Source: Eubacterium sp. AF22-9 (GTDB lineage: Bacteria > Bacillota > Clostridia > Lachnospirales > Lachnospiraceae). Taken from it: a DNA stretch of 64,000 nucleotides. Both the position numbers and the translations under genes were made by a program. The stretch covers positions 20,624 to 84,623 of the forward strand of contig QRVH01000006.1 of NCBI GenBank assembly GCA_003458705.1, written 5' to 3'. The notes beneath the pieces were generated by a model that had not been told where the DNA came from, ran no database searches, and saw only the letters and a list, made by a program, of their open reading frames with translations. This document shows positions 37,587 through 48,598 of the stretch, in pieces. Every line of letters begins with the position of its first letter. Position 1 is the first letter of the stretch.

Positions 37587-38045
37587 ATGGCATTGAATGA
37601 AAAAGAAAAGACTACGATTAAGGATTTACAGACTCAGGAGCAGACCTGTATCAAGAAGTACAAGAAGTATGGACAGGATGCGAAAGATCCTGTTTTGAAG
37701 GAGTTATTCTCTACATTAGAGAAGAATGAGCAGAAGCACTATGACACATTAGGACAGATTCTTGAGGGAAAAGTTCCTGAATGTGACTGCAACGACTGTG
37801 AGGGAAAAGAGTATGAGCCTGAGGCAACTTATGATGTGATGAGCAAGTCAGAGGATAAGGAAAGCGACGCATTTTTAGCAACAGACAGTATTGGCTCTGA
37901 AAAACTTGTATCGGGAGAGTATAATACGAATGTGTTTAATTTTGCCGATACAGCCATCAGAAAGATTCTTGCAGATATCCAGATTGAGGAGCAGAATCAT
38001 GCAGAAATGCTTTATAAATATAAGACTGTTAATGGAATGGCTTAA
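37587..38045 (+). CDS. Ferritin-like / CotF-like protein
   Basis: A 152-residue, mostly helical protein. An N-terminal helical pair (TIKDLQTQEQTCIKKYKKYG, TLEKNEQKHYDTLGQILEG) contains the spaced E/H residues of ferritin-like bundles. A short cysteine motif (CDCNDC) follows, and the C-terminal ILADIQIEEQNHAEMLYKY completes a four-helix bundle. Similar clostridial proteins are annotated as spore coat (CotF-type) or ferritin-like proteins. Metal binding is likely; sporulation role uncertain. Confidence 0.65.
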   Translation: MALNEKEKTTIKDLQTQEQTCIKKYKKYGQDAKDPVLKELFSTLEKNEQKHYDTLGQILEGKVPECDCNDCEGKEYEPEATYDVMSKSEDKESDAFLATDSIGSEKLVSGEYNTNVFNFADTAIRKILADIQIEEQNHAEMLYKYKTVNGMA

Positions 38046-38077
38046 ATTGTAAGCTAAATGTAATATTTGTATGTTAT

Positions 38078-38121
38078 AATCCTTTATGTGTAAGGAATTT
38101 TTATGCATAAAGGATTTTTTA
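38078..38121 (+). terminator. Intrinsic terminator
   Basis: AATCCTTTATG pairs with CATAAAGGATT, followed by TTTTT. Confidence 0.8.
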
Positions 38122-38222
38122 AAATTTTTTAAACCTTTTTGAAAGTTGTTTCGTATATATCAATGAAAGAACAAAAGATAATTGTTTTTAGTTTGTAATA
38201 CATAGTAACCGGGGGTGAGTAG

Positions 38223-38795
38223 ATGGGTTTGCTGTCTAAAGGTCAGGATGTCGAACTGATAAAAAGAATCCTTGATAATAATGACAGAAAAGCGGCAGAT
38301 GAACTTGTAAGCCGTTATTACAAATGTGTATATAAGCACATTTATATTAAGGTTAAAGATGAAGAGACGGGGATGGATATCACGCAGGAAACATTTATTG
38401 CGGCATTAAAAGGGTTGGGGACCTTTAATGATGCAAAAGCTTCATTTAAGACATGGCTTACAAGAATTGCTGACAACAAGGTCACAGATTATTTCAGGAG
38501 CAGGCAGTATCATGAGAGTATTGTTACCCAGATTATGGATGATACTTTACCTGAAGTAGCAGATGAAAGAGCAGGCACGGAGACGAGTGTGCTTGATAAG
38601 CTTTCATATGAAGAGATGGAAAAAATGTATGGTCATCATAAGAATTGTGAATGGGAGACATTCAGACTGAAAGTGTACGAGGGATATACTTTTGGGGAAA
38701 TCAGTGCCAGTCAGGGGGTTGAACTTAGTACGGTAAAGAGCAGATATTATTCAATGCTTAAACGAGTCAGAAAGGAGTGGGATTATCTTGAGTAA
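38223..38795 (+). CDS. RNA polymerase sigma-70 family factor (ECF type)
   Basis: A 190-residue ECF-type sigma factor. Region 2 includes MDITQETFIAALKGLGTFND and FKTWLTRIADNKVTDYFR; region 4 has the helix-turn-helix YEGYTFGEISASQGVELSTVKSRYY, shown here in two motifs: GYTFGEISASQG and LSTVKSRYYSML. It is followed, overlapping by 8 bases, by a single-pass membrane protein that probably acts as its anti-sigma factor. The downstream MoxR-DUF58-transglutaminase genes may be part of the regulon (inference). Confidence 0.88.
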   Translation: MGLLSKGQDVELIKRILDNNDRKAADELVSRYYKCVYKHIYIKVKDEETGMDITQETFIAALKGLGTFNDAKASFKTWLTRIADNKVTDYFRSRQYHESIVTQIMDDTLPEVADERAGTETSVLDKLSYEEMEKMYGHHKNCEWETFRLKVYEGYTFGEISASQGVELSTVKSRYYSMLKRVRKEWDYLE

Positions 38796-39501
38796 AGTAA
38801 AATATCCAGATAGGGAAAAGATTAGAAACCAGATAGACATTATTTTGGATAAGTCAGATTTGTTTAATGATTCACAGGATAAGACTATACATACAGATAA
38901 TAAAATAGTAGAATTAAAGCCAGTAAGAGAAAAAATTCCGGTTATGCGTGTGATACAGTTTGTAGTTACGGCTGCGGCAATTATAATATTTGTTGTTGCA
39001 GTTAAGAATTACAGTGTTGTCAATAAAAAAACATCAGGCACAAAAAGCCAGATTCCGCTTGCTACAGGAAGTGCAGATGGACCAGATGCTGAATATACAA
39101 GGGAAGCAGGAAGTTCTGATGCAGGTAACGAGGTTGATACCACTTCGCAGATGATATATGGTGATATAGCAGGGATTAATATCTCCAGAGTTACGAGCAG
39201 CTATTATGGAAACTATTCAGATCCATATTCTTATCAGGAAAGAGTTGATAATGTTTTATGTGATAATGGAACGACATTTAAGATTAATATTCCATATCAG
39301 ATAAAAAAGGATGGGAAATTAGTTGAAGGAGCAGATGAAATTGCTGCTGAATTAATACATCAGAGTCTTATAGAATATATTAATGCAACTGATGTGGTCT
39401 GGAAAGATGAAGTTACTGTGAGATGTGAATTATCAGGAGATAATATTATCGTTTATATTGATGATGGTAAATACGGTTACGCAGGCATAATACAGGAATA
39501 A
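38788..39501 (+). CDS. Single-pass membrane protein, probable anti-sigma factor
   Basis: TTG start at 38788 inside the end of the sigma gene, with AGAAAGGAG upstream. The 237-residue protein has an N-terminal cytoplasmic part (about 1-55), one membrane helix (about 56-73, VIQFVVTAAAIIIFVVAV) and an extracytoplasmic part rich in S, D and Y. This topology and coupling to an ECF gene match anti-sigma factors, but no zinc-binding anti-sigma motif is seen. Confidence 0.6.
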   Translation: MSKVKYPDREKIRNQIDIILDKSDLFNDSQDKTIHTDNKIVELKPVREKIPVMRVIQFVVTAAAIIIFVVAVKNYSVVNKKTSGTKSQIPLATGSADGPDAEYTREAGSSDAGNEVDTTSQMIYGDIAGINISRVTSSYYGNYSDPYSYQERVDNVLCDNGTTFKINIPYQIKKDGKLVEGADEIAAELIHQSLIEYINATDVVWKDEVTVRCELSGDNIIVYIDDGKYGYAGIIQE

Positions 39502-39522
39502 AATAAGCTTTTGGGGGATTAC

Positions 39523-40482
39523 ATGAACGACAATAATTATTACTTAAAGAAATCTAAAGCTGTTTTAAGAGAAGTGAGAAAGTCAGTTATAGGAAAAGAT
39601 GATGTTATATGTAAGGTGTATATGGCAATAATTGCGGGAGGGCATGTTCTGTTAGATGATATTCCGGGTGTTGGAAAAACAACAATGGCGCATGCATTTG
39701 CTAATGCACTTGGACTTGGATATAACAGAATACAGTTTACACCAGATGTAATGCCATCAGACATAACAGGATTTTCAATGTACAACAGACAGACAGGGAA
39801 ATTTGAATTCAAGCAGGGTGCAGCTATGTGCAACCTGCTTCTTGCTGATGAAATAAACAGAACATCACCAAAGACACAATCTGCATTATTACAGATAATG
39901 GAGGAGTACAGGGTGACGGTTGATGGCGAAACATATGATCTTCCGGAACCCTTTATGGTTATTGCAACACAGAATCCGATAGGTTCAATAGGTACACAGA
40001 AATTGCCAGAATCGCAGATGGACAGATTCATGGTAAAACTTTCTATGGGATATCCTTCAGTTGAGGATGAAATTACGATTATGAAGAGCAGGTCTGAGAA
40101 TGATAAAAGAAAGATATTATCAGAGTGTGTACTTGATAATGGCGATATTCAGGCAATTAAGGAAGCAGTATCTGACATATATGTAGATGATTCAATTTAT
40201 GAATATGTTGCTAATATTGTAGACAAGACAAGGCATAGAGAAAATATAATACAGGGTGTATCGCCAAGAGGAAGCATTTCGATTATTTCTATGGCTAAAG
40301 CAGAGGCATTTCTAAGAGGTAATGAATATGTTCTGCCATCAGATATTAAGAATATAGCCGTTGAGACACTTGCACACAGACTTATTACTAATGTTGCCGG
40401 GGCAGCAGGTAATGAAGCAGCCAAGAAGGAAATAACAGATATATTAAGAATGGTACCTGTACCAAAGATGCAGGAGAAATAA
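39523..40482 (+). CDS. MoxR family AAA+ ATPase
   Basis: ATG 39523 follows GGGGGATTAC. 319 residues with Walker A GVGKTT, Walker B LLADEINRTSPKTQSALLQIMEE and sensor ATQNPIGSIGTQKLPESQMDRF. MoxR ATPases act as chaperones for maturation of partner complexes and are usually found, as here, with DUF58 and transglutaminase proteins. Confidence 0.93.
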   Translation: MNDNNYYLKKSKAVLREVRKSVIGKDDVICKVYMAIIAGGHVLLDDIPGVGKTTMAHAFANALGLGYNRIQFTPDVMPSDITGFSMYNRQTGKFEFKQGAAMCNLLLADEINRTSPKTQSALLQIMEEYRVTVDGETYDLPEPFMVIATQNPIGSIGTQKLPESQMDRFMVKLSMGYPSVEDEITIMKSRSENDKRKILSECVLDNGDIQAIKEAVSDIYVDDSIYEYVANIVDKTRHRENIIQGVSPRGSISIISMAKAEAFLRGNEYVLPSDIKNIAVETLAHRLITNVAGAAGNEAAKKEITDILRMVPVPKMQEK

Positions 40483-40496
40483 AGGACAATAATTAT

Positions 40497-41519
40497 ATGA
40501 AAAGAAGAAGGATATTATACCTTATCTGTCTTCTGATAGTATTGGGCGTTAATATATTTTATGTTGAATATCAGATTTTTATAATGCTTGTATTAATGCT
40601 TGTGATTCCTGCATGTTCATGGTTTGTATATTTCATATCTACATTGGGCATGGGCATAAGTATGCAGATTAAGAAAAATGTGGTGGTAAAAGGCAGTAAA
40701 ATCCGTCTTAGGCTGGTCAGGAAGAATAAGTATAATCTTGCATTTGTAAATGGACAGATTCATATAAAATATATGTACTATCACACAGGTGATGAATTTA
40801 GTTCTACAGTTGATATAAAATCAGGTCTGGGAAAGTCAGCCGCAGTAATAGATATTCCGGTGGACTACTGTGGCTATATATATTTGTGGGTTGAGTCTAT
40901 TGATATGTGTGACTATCTGGGACTGTTTCATAAGCGGAAAAAATATACAGGTTTAAGCAAGGTTTATATCGTTCCGGAATATGCACAGGCAGATATTATA
41001 CAGACTGATGGTGGATATAGCGGAGATATGGATGATGCAGTGCTGTATTTGAAATCGGCGGGAGATGGAGTTTCTGAACTCAGGGAATACAGGGAAGGAG
41101 ACAGTCCGCGATATATCCATTGGAAAAAGAGCAGTGTACTGGCTGAGGACGATTTTATTGTAAAGGAATATGATAATAACATTTATAAAACTGTATTTTT
41201 AGTAATTGATACATTGGTGACAGATAAGAACAAGAGATTAAGCGTCATGAGCCAGATATATCAGGATGCATATTCACAGGGAATTGCTTATCTTGAACAG
41301 GGAATAATGTGTGAGTATGTCGGCTGGAATAATTCTGTTGGAAATATTGTAAGGTATAGATTTTATGACAATGAAACCTGTATGAAAGCACTTATGGGCA
41401 TTATGAATCTAAAATGCAGTGTCAGTGCAGCATATAAAGCATGTCAGAAATTATATGATCTTGATGGGATTGAACTTTCATCAGAACCGATAATTATTAC
41501 ATACAAAGATAATGAATAG
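40497..41519 (+). CDS. DUF58 domain protein
   Basis: 340 residues with two N-terminal membrane helices (about 5-50), a beta-rich region, then the DUF58 signature ELREYREGDSPRYIHWKKS and a von Willebrand-like continuation (FLVIDTLVTDKNKRL). It follows moxR by 14 bases and precedes the transglutaminase gene, a conserved trio whose function remains unclear. Confidence 0.88.
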   Translation: MKRRRILYLICLLIVLGVNIFYVEYQIFIMLVLMLVIPACSWFVYFISTLGMGISMQIKKNVVVKGSKIRLRLVRKNKYNLAFVNGQIHIKYMYYHTGDEFSSTVDIKSGLGKSAAVIDIPVDYCGYIYLWVESIDMCDYLGLFHKRKKYTGLSKVYIVPEYAQADIIQTDGGYSGDMDDAVLYLKSAGDGVSELREYREGDSPRYIHWKKSSVLAEDDFIVKEYDNNIYKTVFLVIDTLVTDKNKRLSVMSQIYQDAYSQGIAYLEQGIMCEYVGWNNSVGNIVRYRFYDNETCMKALMGIMNLKCSVSAAYKACQKLYDLDGIELSSEPIIITYKDNE

Positions 41520-41534
41520 CAGCAGAGGATATAG

Positions 41535-43781
41535 ATGAAAAAGGTATGGAATATAGACAGGAATAATTTAATATTGCGAATGATTGTTACATATCTTGGA
41601 ACGAGAGGAACAACTTCTGTTCTGGTTAATGTCACAGATCAATATGCAGGGCTGGGACTTGTTGTTGTAATGTCAGCCCTTTTTTCTGTGCTGTATACTT
41701 TATTATTTTCATACTATGGCAGCCACAGCCGGAGCATTAAAATATGTGGAAGTGTTGGCGTAATAGCGTTATATTCTGTTGTTAATTTAAGTAATATAAC
41801 AGAGGGGTTTAATAATATAGTTAATCTGTTTATGCAGAGCATGTCTTCAGATCCAGAGTATGAGTATAGTGTTGCTGGAAATGGCGGGATAGCAGCGGCA
41901 GTAATATTAGTAATTATGATTATGGCTGTTCTGGCAGCATGGGAAGTGAATATATGTACTAATATGCTGTTTGCATTTGTTATAATACTGCCACTGCTTA
42001 GTATATTTATCGCAGCAGCATTAGTGCCTGATTTGATAAGTGTTATAGCATGTGTACTGTTTATATTTGATTCAATGGCACTTGGCAAAAGAGAGAAACG
42101 CAATAATAATGCTAAATTTATGATTGTTTTATCATTTATAGCTGCATTTGCTCTGATTTTTGCTTATCCACAGGCAAGTTATAAGAGAATTGCCTTTTTT
42201 GAAGAAACAAGAGCCATGGTAAATGATATGGCATATAACATATTGGGGATAGATCTTGATGGAAATTCAGGTCTGGATGATGATGAGACGCAGAGGCAGG
42301 AAGCTTCTGTTGGTGTAGGAACAGGAAAAGTCGGTCAGGTTGATGAATTATATTATAATGATAAAGTTGTTGGACAGTATACTACTATCGCCAATGGGAA
42401 CATACAATATATAAGTCTGTTTAAGGCGAGGGATTTTGCAGATAATAACTGGGAAAGATGGCTTGATACAAGAGAAAGAGATTATTCTTATGAATCGGCA
42501 GCATTTGAATTTGCCAATGCACTTATAAAACAGAAAAGCATTTCTCTGGATGAAGATGAGCAGCAGTTAGCCAGAAGATTTAAAATGTATTCACCATCTT
42601 TTACAGATAATTATGGAGCACATCCGCAATTTGATGGTCCATATAAGTTTTATATAAAAAATGGGAATCTGTCAGCATATCAGGAAATGGGAGAACTGAT
42701 GAAAAAGTATAGGACAAATGCCGTATTTGCATCGTATGAGAATTTTGTCAAACAGTCCTATCTCGATGTACCTGCTGATGACAAAATGGTTGTAGAGGAA
42801 TTATTTGGAAAAATAGAACTTTCTGACATGACTGATAAGATTGATTATATTAATTATGTTGTCGGTTATCTCAGGGGAAATTATAAATATACCATGAAAC
42901 CTGGAAAAGTTCCTGAAGGAAGAAGCGTTGTTGATTATTTTCTTAAAGAGAGTAAGAAGGGGTACTGTACATACTTTGCAACATCAGCTGCAATTATTTT
43001 AAGAAGTGCCGGAATTCCGACAAGGTATTGTGCAGGATATGTTGTTGATACAAGACTACTTGATAGTACTGATGAAGAAAAATATCAGACATTTGAAGTG
43101 TCAGATAATTCAGCACATGCATGGGTAGAGGTGTATATTGATGGATATGGCTGGGCTGTAGTTGATCCGACTCCGGGATATGGAGAGGAGGATATAGTTA
43201 AAGAGCCTTCAACGAATAGTGGAGTCAATGAATCAGAGAAACAGACAGAAACTGATATCACAGAGACAGAGCGCGAAACAGTGGATTCATCAATTGATGG
43301 AAATATCCAGGAAAGTACAACAGATAAAAAGAATATTTCAATGAAATTTTCACAAAACGGCACAATGTATGCAGCATTTATAATAATAGCTGTTGTTATG
43401 TGTGCAGTTATTATATTAATTATAATATGTGTCAGCAGGATAGTTTCAAGGCAGAGATTTTTAGACGGTGATGCGGCTGATAGTGAAAAACTGATTAAAA
43501 TGTATGAATACCTTGAGAAACTGCTTGCATTCTCTGGTTTCAGAAGAGATGAGGATATGGATTATCAGGATTATATATATGGTATTGTTGCATCTGAAAA
43601 GGAATTACAGGGAATCGGATTAGAGGATGCAGTGCAGACAATCCTTGCGGTTAGATTTGGTAATGTAAAATGTGTTGACAAAGCTGACATAACTGGGATA
43701 ATAAATACTATAAGACAGGTGCGAAGCTACGCACTTAAGAAAGCCAGAGGATTGAAGAAGCTTATAGTATGTTTAATTTAG
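41535..43781 (+). CDS. Transglutaminase-like membrane protein (TgpA type)
   Basis: 748 residues: about six N-terminal membrane helices (to about 210), a large extracytoplasmic domain, and a C-terminal helix (about 610-635) with a cytoplasmic DUF4129-like tail. The transglutaminase core has catalytic Cys in [19 protein letters not shown], His in [13 protein letters not shown] and Asp in [10 protein letters not shown]. The acidic, T/E-rich linker before the last helix is typical. It overlaps the uvrC start by 13 bases. Confidence 0.88.
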   Translation: MKKVWNIDRNNLILRMIVTYLGTRGTTSVLVNVTDQYAGLGLVVVMSALFSVLYTLLFSYYGSHSRSIKICGSVGVIALYSVVNLSNITEGFNNIVNLFMQSMSSDPEYEYSVAGNGGIAAAVILVIMIMAVLAAWEVNICTNMLFAFVIILPLLSIFIAAALVPDLISVIACVLFIFDSMALGKREKRNNNAKFMIVLSFIAAFALIFAYPQASYKRIAFFEETRAMVNDMAYNILGIDLDGNSGLDDDETQRQEASVGVGTGKVGQVDELYYNDKVVGQYTTIANGNIQYISLFKARDFADNNWERWLDTRERDYSYESAAFEFANALIKQKSISLDEDEQQLARRFKMYSPSFTDNYGAHPQFDGPYKFYIKNGNLSAYQEMGELMKKYRTNAVFASYENFVKQSYLDVPADDKMVVEELFGKIELSDMTDKIDYINYVVGYLRGNYKYTMKPGKVPEGRSVVDYFLKESKKGYCTYFATSAAIILRSAGIPTRYCAGYVVDTRLLDSTDEEKYQTFEVSDNSAHAWVEVYIDGYGWAVVDPTPGYGEEDIVKEPSTNSGVNESEKQTETDITETERETVDSSIDGNIQESTTDKKNISMKFSQNGTMYAAFIIIAVVMCAVIILIIICVSRIVSRQRFLDGDAADSEKLIKMYEYLEKLLAFSGFRRDEDMDYQDYIYGIVASEKELQGIGLEDAVQTILAVRFGNVKCVDKADITGIINTIRQVRSYALKKARGLKKLIVCLI

Positions 43782-45607
43782 AAGAAGAGCTTAAGAAACT
43801 CCCGGCAAAACCGGGAGTTTATATTATGCATGATAAGTGGGACAACATAATATATATAGGTAAGGCGAAGATTTTAAAGAATCGTGTAAGACAGTATTTC
43901 CAGAGCAGCAGGAATAAGTCTGCCAAGATTGTGCAGATGGTGTCGCATATTCAGTATTTTGAGTATATTATCACAGATTCTGAACTTGAGGCGCTTGTTT
44001 TGGAGTGCAATCTTATCAAGGAGCACAGACCTAAGTACAATACCATGCTAAAGGATGACAAGAGTTATCCTTTTATTAAGATTACCGTTGGTGAAGAGTA
44101 TCCAAGGGTACTTTTTGCAAGAAAGATGAAGCATGGAGCAGGTAAGTATTTCGGTCCTTACACTTCTGCGGCAGCAGTCAAGGACACTATTGAACTTCTA
44201 TGCAAGCTGTATAAGGTGAGAACCTGTAACAGAAATCTGCCTAAAGATGAAGGTAAGGACAGGCCATGCCTTAATTACCATATCGGACAGTGTGACGCAC
44301 CGTGTCAGGGATATGTAAGCGGTGAGGAATACAGAAGAAGAATTGATGAGGTTGTAAGTTTCCTGAATGGTGATTACAAGAAGATTATGGACAGGCTTAC
44401 AGCCCAGATGCAGGAAGCGTCTGAGAAGATGGAATACGAGGAAGCTGCCAGATACAGAGACTTGTTAATGAGTGTCAAGCAGGTTGCACAGAAGCAGAAG
44501 ATTACGGCAGATGATGTCAATGACAGAGATGTTATTGCGTGTGCAAGTGACGGTCAGGACGCAGTTGTGCAGGTGTTCTTTATCAGACAGGGAAAGCTTT
44601 TAGGAAGAGATCATTTTCATATGAAGGTTGCGGAAGGTGACACTAAGAGCGACATTATCTCGGAATTTATGAAGCAGTATTACGGTGGAACTCCATTTAT
44701 ACCTAATATTATTATGGTGCAGTATGAGATAGAGGATGCAGATACAATAGCAGAGTGGCTCAGTGCAAGAAAAGACCGTAAAGTAAGCATTGTCACACCT
44801 AAGAAGGGCGACAAGGAGAAAATGGTCGAGCTTGCATACAAGAATGCACAGCTTGTTCTTACGCAGGATGCAGAAAAGATTAAGCGTGAGGAGAGCAGGA
44901 CGACAGGTGCAATGAAGGAGATTGCAGACTGGCTTGGACTTGGCACGCTTCACAGGGCAGAGGCGTACGATATATCTAATACCAATGGTGTCGAAAGTGT
45001 TGGTTCAATGGTTGTTTTTGAGGACGGAAGACCGAAGAAGAACGATTATCGTAAGTTCAAGATAAGGACTGTGAAAGGACCTGATGATTATAAGAGCATG
45101 AGAGAGGTTCTTACAAGACGATTCACAAGAGGCATGCGTGAGCGTGAAGGACTGGAGGAAAGCCACGGATTTTCGAGATATCCAGACCTTATTATGATGG
45201 ATGGCGGACGAGGCCAGGTGAATATTGCACTTGATGTACTTAAGGAACTGGGACTTAATATTCCTGTGTGCGGTATGGTAAAAGATGATACCCACAGCAC
45301 AAGAGGTCTGTATTATAACAATATTGAGATACCGATAGATAAGCACAGCGAGGGCTTTAAGCTGATTACAAGGGTGCAGGATGAGGCACACAGATTTGCA
45401 ATAACTTATCACAGAAGCTTAAGAGATAAGGCACAGGTATCATCTGTACTTGATTCGATTGAAGGAATCGGACCTGTAAGAAGAAAGGCACTTATGAAGC
45501 ATTTTCTTGATATAGAAAAGATACGGCAGGCATCAGTGGATGAGCTTATGAAGGCTGATGGTATTACTGAAAATGTGGCAGAGAATATATACAAATTCTT
45601 TCATTGA
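43769..45607 (+). CDS. uvrC: Excinuclease ABC subunit C
   Basis: UvrC makes both incisions in nucleotide excision repair. 612 residues: N-terminal GIY-YIG domain ([20 protein letters not shown]), a cysteine cluster ([18 protein letters not shown]), the UvrB-interacting UVR motif ([15 protein letters not shown]), an RNase H-like endonuclease domain ([36 protein letters not shown]) and a C-terminal helix-hairpin-helix ([17 protein letters not shown]). Confidence 0.96.
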   Translation: MFNLEEELKKLPAKPGVYIMHDKWDNIIYIGKAKILKNRVRQYFQSSRNKSAKIVQMVSHIQYFEYIITDSELEALVLECNLIKEHRPKYNTMLKDDKSYPFIKITVGEEYPRVLFARKMKHGAGKYFGPYTSAAAVKDTIELLCKLYKVRTCNRNLPKDEGKDRPCLNYHIGQCDAPCQGYVSGEEYRRRIDEVVSFLNGDYKKIMDRLTAQMQEASEKMEYEEAARYRDLLMSVKQVAQKQKITADDVNDRDVIACASDGQDAVVQVFFIRQGKLLGRDHFHMKVAEGDTKSDIISEFMKQYYGGTPFIPNIIMVQYEIEDADTIAEWLSARKDRKVSIVTPKKGDKEKMVELAYKNAQLVLTQDAEKIKREESRTTGAMKEIADWLGLGTLHRAEAYDISNTNGVESVGSMVVFEDGRPKKNDYRKFKIRTVKGPDDYKSMREVLTRRFTRGMREREGLEESHGFSRYPDLIMMDGGRGQVNIALDVLKELGLNIPVCGMVKDDTHSTRGLYYNNIEIPIDKHSEGFKLITRVQDEAHRFAITYHRSLRDKAQVSSVLDSIEGIGPVRRKALMKHFLDIEKIRQASVDELMKADGITENVAENIYKFFH

Positions 45608-45695
45608 TAATACTTTTATAATAGCATTTAGAGCTTGTCTGTGATAAACTTAGGTTATATGAAATCGTAAACATGAGTTTGGAGGCAGAGAATAT

Positions 45696-46649
45696 ATGAA
45701 TAATGGTAAAGAGAGGGTAAAGTTATCTAAAGTTATCCAGAAAATGAATCTTGTTAATCTTACACCACAGATAGATGTGTCAGGAATCTGGCTTAATCTG
45801 CCTGATGTGAACAGACCGGCTTTGCAGCTTACAGGTTTTTATGACCAGTTTGATAATGACAGATTACAGATTATCGGTAATGTGGAGCATGCTTATCTTG
45901 CGAGTCTTTCTGAGCAGGAGAGATATGAAAGATATATGCAGCTTTTGTCAAGTAATATTCCATGTATTATATTCTGCAGGAGTATAAAGCCAGAGCCTAA
46001 GATTATTGAACTTGCGGTTAAGTATCAGATACCTCTACTTATGACAGACCAGGCAACATCTTCATTTACAGCAGAAGTAATACGCTGGCTGAAGGTTCAG
46101 CTTGCACCATGTATCGTAATCCATGGTGTTTTAGTCGATGTATATGGTGTTGGTGTACTTATCACAGGTGAGTCTGGTATTGGTAAGAGCGAGGCTGCGC
46201 TTGAACTTATAAAGAGAGGACACCGTCTTGTAACTGACGATGCGGTTGAAATCAGAAAGGTCAGTGACGAGACTCTGGTTGGAAGCGCACCGGGAGTTAC
46301 CAAGTATTTTATAGAGCTTAGAGGCATTGGTATTATTGATGTCAAGACACTTTTCGGTGTTGAAAGTGTTAAGGAAACTCAGGAAATTGATATGGTTATC
46401 AAGCTTGAGGATTGGAACAAGGACAGAGAGTATGACCGCCTTGGACTTGAGGAAGAATATATAGAATATCTTGGAAATAAGGTTGTGTGCCATACGCTTC
46501 CGGTAAGACCTGGACGTAATCTTGCTGTAATTGTTGAGTCAGCAGCGGTAAACCACAGACAGAAGATGATGGGATATAATGCAGCGAAGGAATTATACAG
46601 AAGAGTACAGGAAAATCTTATGAGAGGAGGGGAAGATGACGATGAGTAA
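45696..46649 (+). CDS. hprK: HPr kinase/phosphorylase
   Basis: HprK phosphorylates Ser46 of HPr when sugars are plentiful and removes it otherwise, controlling carbon catabolite repression. 317 residues with the P-loop GESGIGKSE, the Ser-P site region LVTDDAVEIRKV and the signature ELRGIGIIDVKTLFGVE. TTGGAGG precedes the ATG. It overlaps the next gene (glucokinase) by 14 bases. Confidence 0.95.
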   Translation: MNNGKERVKLSKVIQKMNLVNLTPQIDVSGIWLNLPDVNRPALQLTGFYDQFDNDRLQIIGNVEHAYLASLSEQERYERYMQLLSSNIPCIIFCRSIKPEPKIIELAVKYQIPLLMTDQATSSFTAEVIRWLKVQLAPCIVIHGVLVDVYGVGVLITGESGIGKSEAALELIKRGHRLVTDDAVEIRKVSDETLVGSAPGVTKYFIELRGIGIIDVKTLFGVESVKETQEIDMVIKLEDWNKDREYDRLGLEEEYIEYLGNKVVCHTLPVRPGRNLAVIVESAAVNHRQKMMGYNAAKELYRRVQENLMRGGEDDDE

Positions 46650-47582
46650 GATTATATTTGGAATTGATGTTGGAGGAACAACCTGCAAATGTGGTACATT
46701 TTCTGAAGAAGGTGAGCTGTTAAGAAAAGAAGAGATTCCTACAAGAAAGGATGAGGGTGGAAGCCTGATTCTGCCTGATATAAGTGAGTATATCAAGGGC
46801 GTTCTTGCAGATATGAATATGACAACAGAGGATGTGGCAGGAATCGGAATGGGACTTCCCGGTGCATGTCTTGAAGATGGAACTGTCAACAAATGTATCA
46901 ACTTGGGCTGGGGAGTATTTAATGCAGCCAATGCACTGTCTGAGCTTACAGGTATTCCTGTTAAGATTGGTAATGATGCCAATATGGCAGCACTCGGAGA
47001 ATTCTGGGTAGGCGGTGGAAGCGAATATAACAGCATGGTAATGGTGACGATTGGAACCGGTGTAGGCGGTGGAGTTATTATTGATGGAAAGCCTCTTTAT
47101 GGATTTAACGGTGCAGCAGGTGAGATAGGTCATCTTCCACTTGTTGAAGGTGAGACTGAGAGCTGTAACTGTGGAAAGAAGGGCTGTCTTGAGCAGGTTG
47201 CTTCTGCAACTGGAATTGTAAGAACGGCTAACCGTATGCTTGCAGAAAGTGACATGCCTCATCTTTAAGAAGTGTGCCATACATATCAGCAAAGGTTATA
47301 TTTGACGAGGCTAAGGGAGGAGATGCCCTTGCTATACAGGTAACAGAGTATGTATGCAGGTATCTTGGAAAAGGACTCGCATGTGCAGCGGGAATGGTTG
47401 ACCCGGAGGTATTTGTAATTGGTGGCGGAGTTTCTGCCGCAGGGGAATATTTTATCAATCTTATTGATAAGTATTATAAGGAATGTGTGTTCCATGCGAG
47501 CAGACAGACTAAGATAGTTAAGGCTGCTCTTGGTAATGATGCAGGAATGTATGGAGCAGCAAAGCTTATTCTTGGAAATTAG
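46636..47582 (+). CDS. ROK-family glucokinase, reading frame interrupted near 47258
   Basis: A ROK sugar kinase that phosphorylates glucose to glucose-6-phosphate. ATP site IDVGGTTCK, substrate loop GIPVKIGNDANMAALGEF and the ROK zinc motif CNCGKKGCLE are present. The first frame ends at 47268; the rest (SSLRSVPYISAKVIFDEAKGG, VFVIGGGVSAAGEY, ALGNDAGMYGAAKL) lies one base away. One base seems lost in ATGCCTCAT (47255-47261). The repaired enzyme is about 315 residues, normal for the family. Coupling to hprK links sugar uptake control with phosphorylation. Confidence 0.9.
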
Positions 47583-47603
47583 TATTAAGGATAGTGAGAT
47601 TAT

Positions 47604-48538
47604 ATGGATAATAAAATGTTATCAGAAGCATTAATATCAATGCTTGGTGCCGGGAATGTAAGAATAAGTGAGCCAATGAAGCCACATACTACATTCAGAA
47701 TCGGCGGTGCTGCGGATTATTATGTAACACCACAGACAGAGAAGCAGATAGCAGATGTTATTACATTTTTGAAAAAATCGGACATTTCATATATTGTTAT
47801 TGGTAACGGAAGTAATATTCTTGTGAGTGATGAAGGCTTCAGAGGTGTAGTTGTTGAACTTGGTGATGCTTTCTCAGGCTATGAGATACTGCCGGGGATA
47901 CAGGCAGATTCAGATGAGGTGCTTGTCAAAGCAAATGCAGGGATGAAGCTTACAAGACTTGGTAATCAGCTTGCAGCTAATGGAATCGCAGGCTTTGAGT
48001 TTGCTACGGGTATTCCGGGTTGTATAGGCGGCGCAGTAAGAATGAATGCAGGCGCTTATGGCGGAGAATTCAAGGATATTCTTGTCAGTGCGAAGGTCAT
48101 TGATGATGAAGGTGTCATCAGGGAGCTTTCTGCAGATGAGCTTGAACTTGGATACAGAACAAGTATTGTAGCAAAAAGCAATATGATTGTTCTTGAAGCA
48201 ACTTTGAAATTAAGAAAAGGTGAACCGGATATAATAAGAAATAATATATCAGAGCTGGCGGCTAAGAGAAGGCAGAAGCAGCCACTTGAGTATCCTAGTG
48301 CCGGAAGCACATTTAAAAGACCGGAAGGATATTTTGCAGCAAAGCTATTGAGGATGCAGGTCTTAAGGGTTGTGCAAGAGGTGGCGCACAGGTTTCTGAA
48401 AAGCATGCCGGCTTTGTTGTCAATAAAGGCAATGCGACAGCTAAAGATGTATGTGAGCTTACAGATTATATTAAGAGTACTGTTATGGAGAAGTTCGGTG
48501 TCAAACTTGAACTGGAGGTTGTAAAGGTCGGATTCTGA
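47604..48538 (+). CDS. murB: UDP-N-acetylmuramate dehydrogenase, frame interrupted near 48347
   Basis: MurB reduces UDP-GlcNAc-enolpyruvate to UDP-MurNAc with NADPH and FAD. FAD-binding motifs NTTFRIGG-like (HTTFRIGGAADYYV), VIGNGSNILVSDEGF, GIPGCIGGAVRMNAGAYGGE and catalytic-region YPSAGSTFKRPEG are in frame. After GYFAAKL the frame slips; restoring one base in AAAGCTATTGAGG (48343-48349) gives the expected IEDAGLKGCARGGAQVSEKH and NKGNATAKDV endings and a stop at 48538. As written the frame ends at 48524 with unrelated sequence. Confidence 0.92.
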
Positions 48539-48598
48539 GCCGTCTGATAGTTGAAGAGAACGGTAATTAAAGACTGATAAGAAAGAGAAGATGATAAG

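Noticed and set aside
38120..38222. Autoregulated ECF promoter upstream of the sigma factor gene
   Set aside because: GAAAG and CGTAT are present but spaced wrongly for a known ECF promoter.
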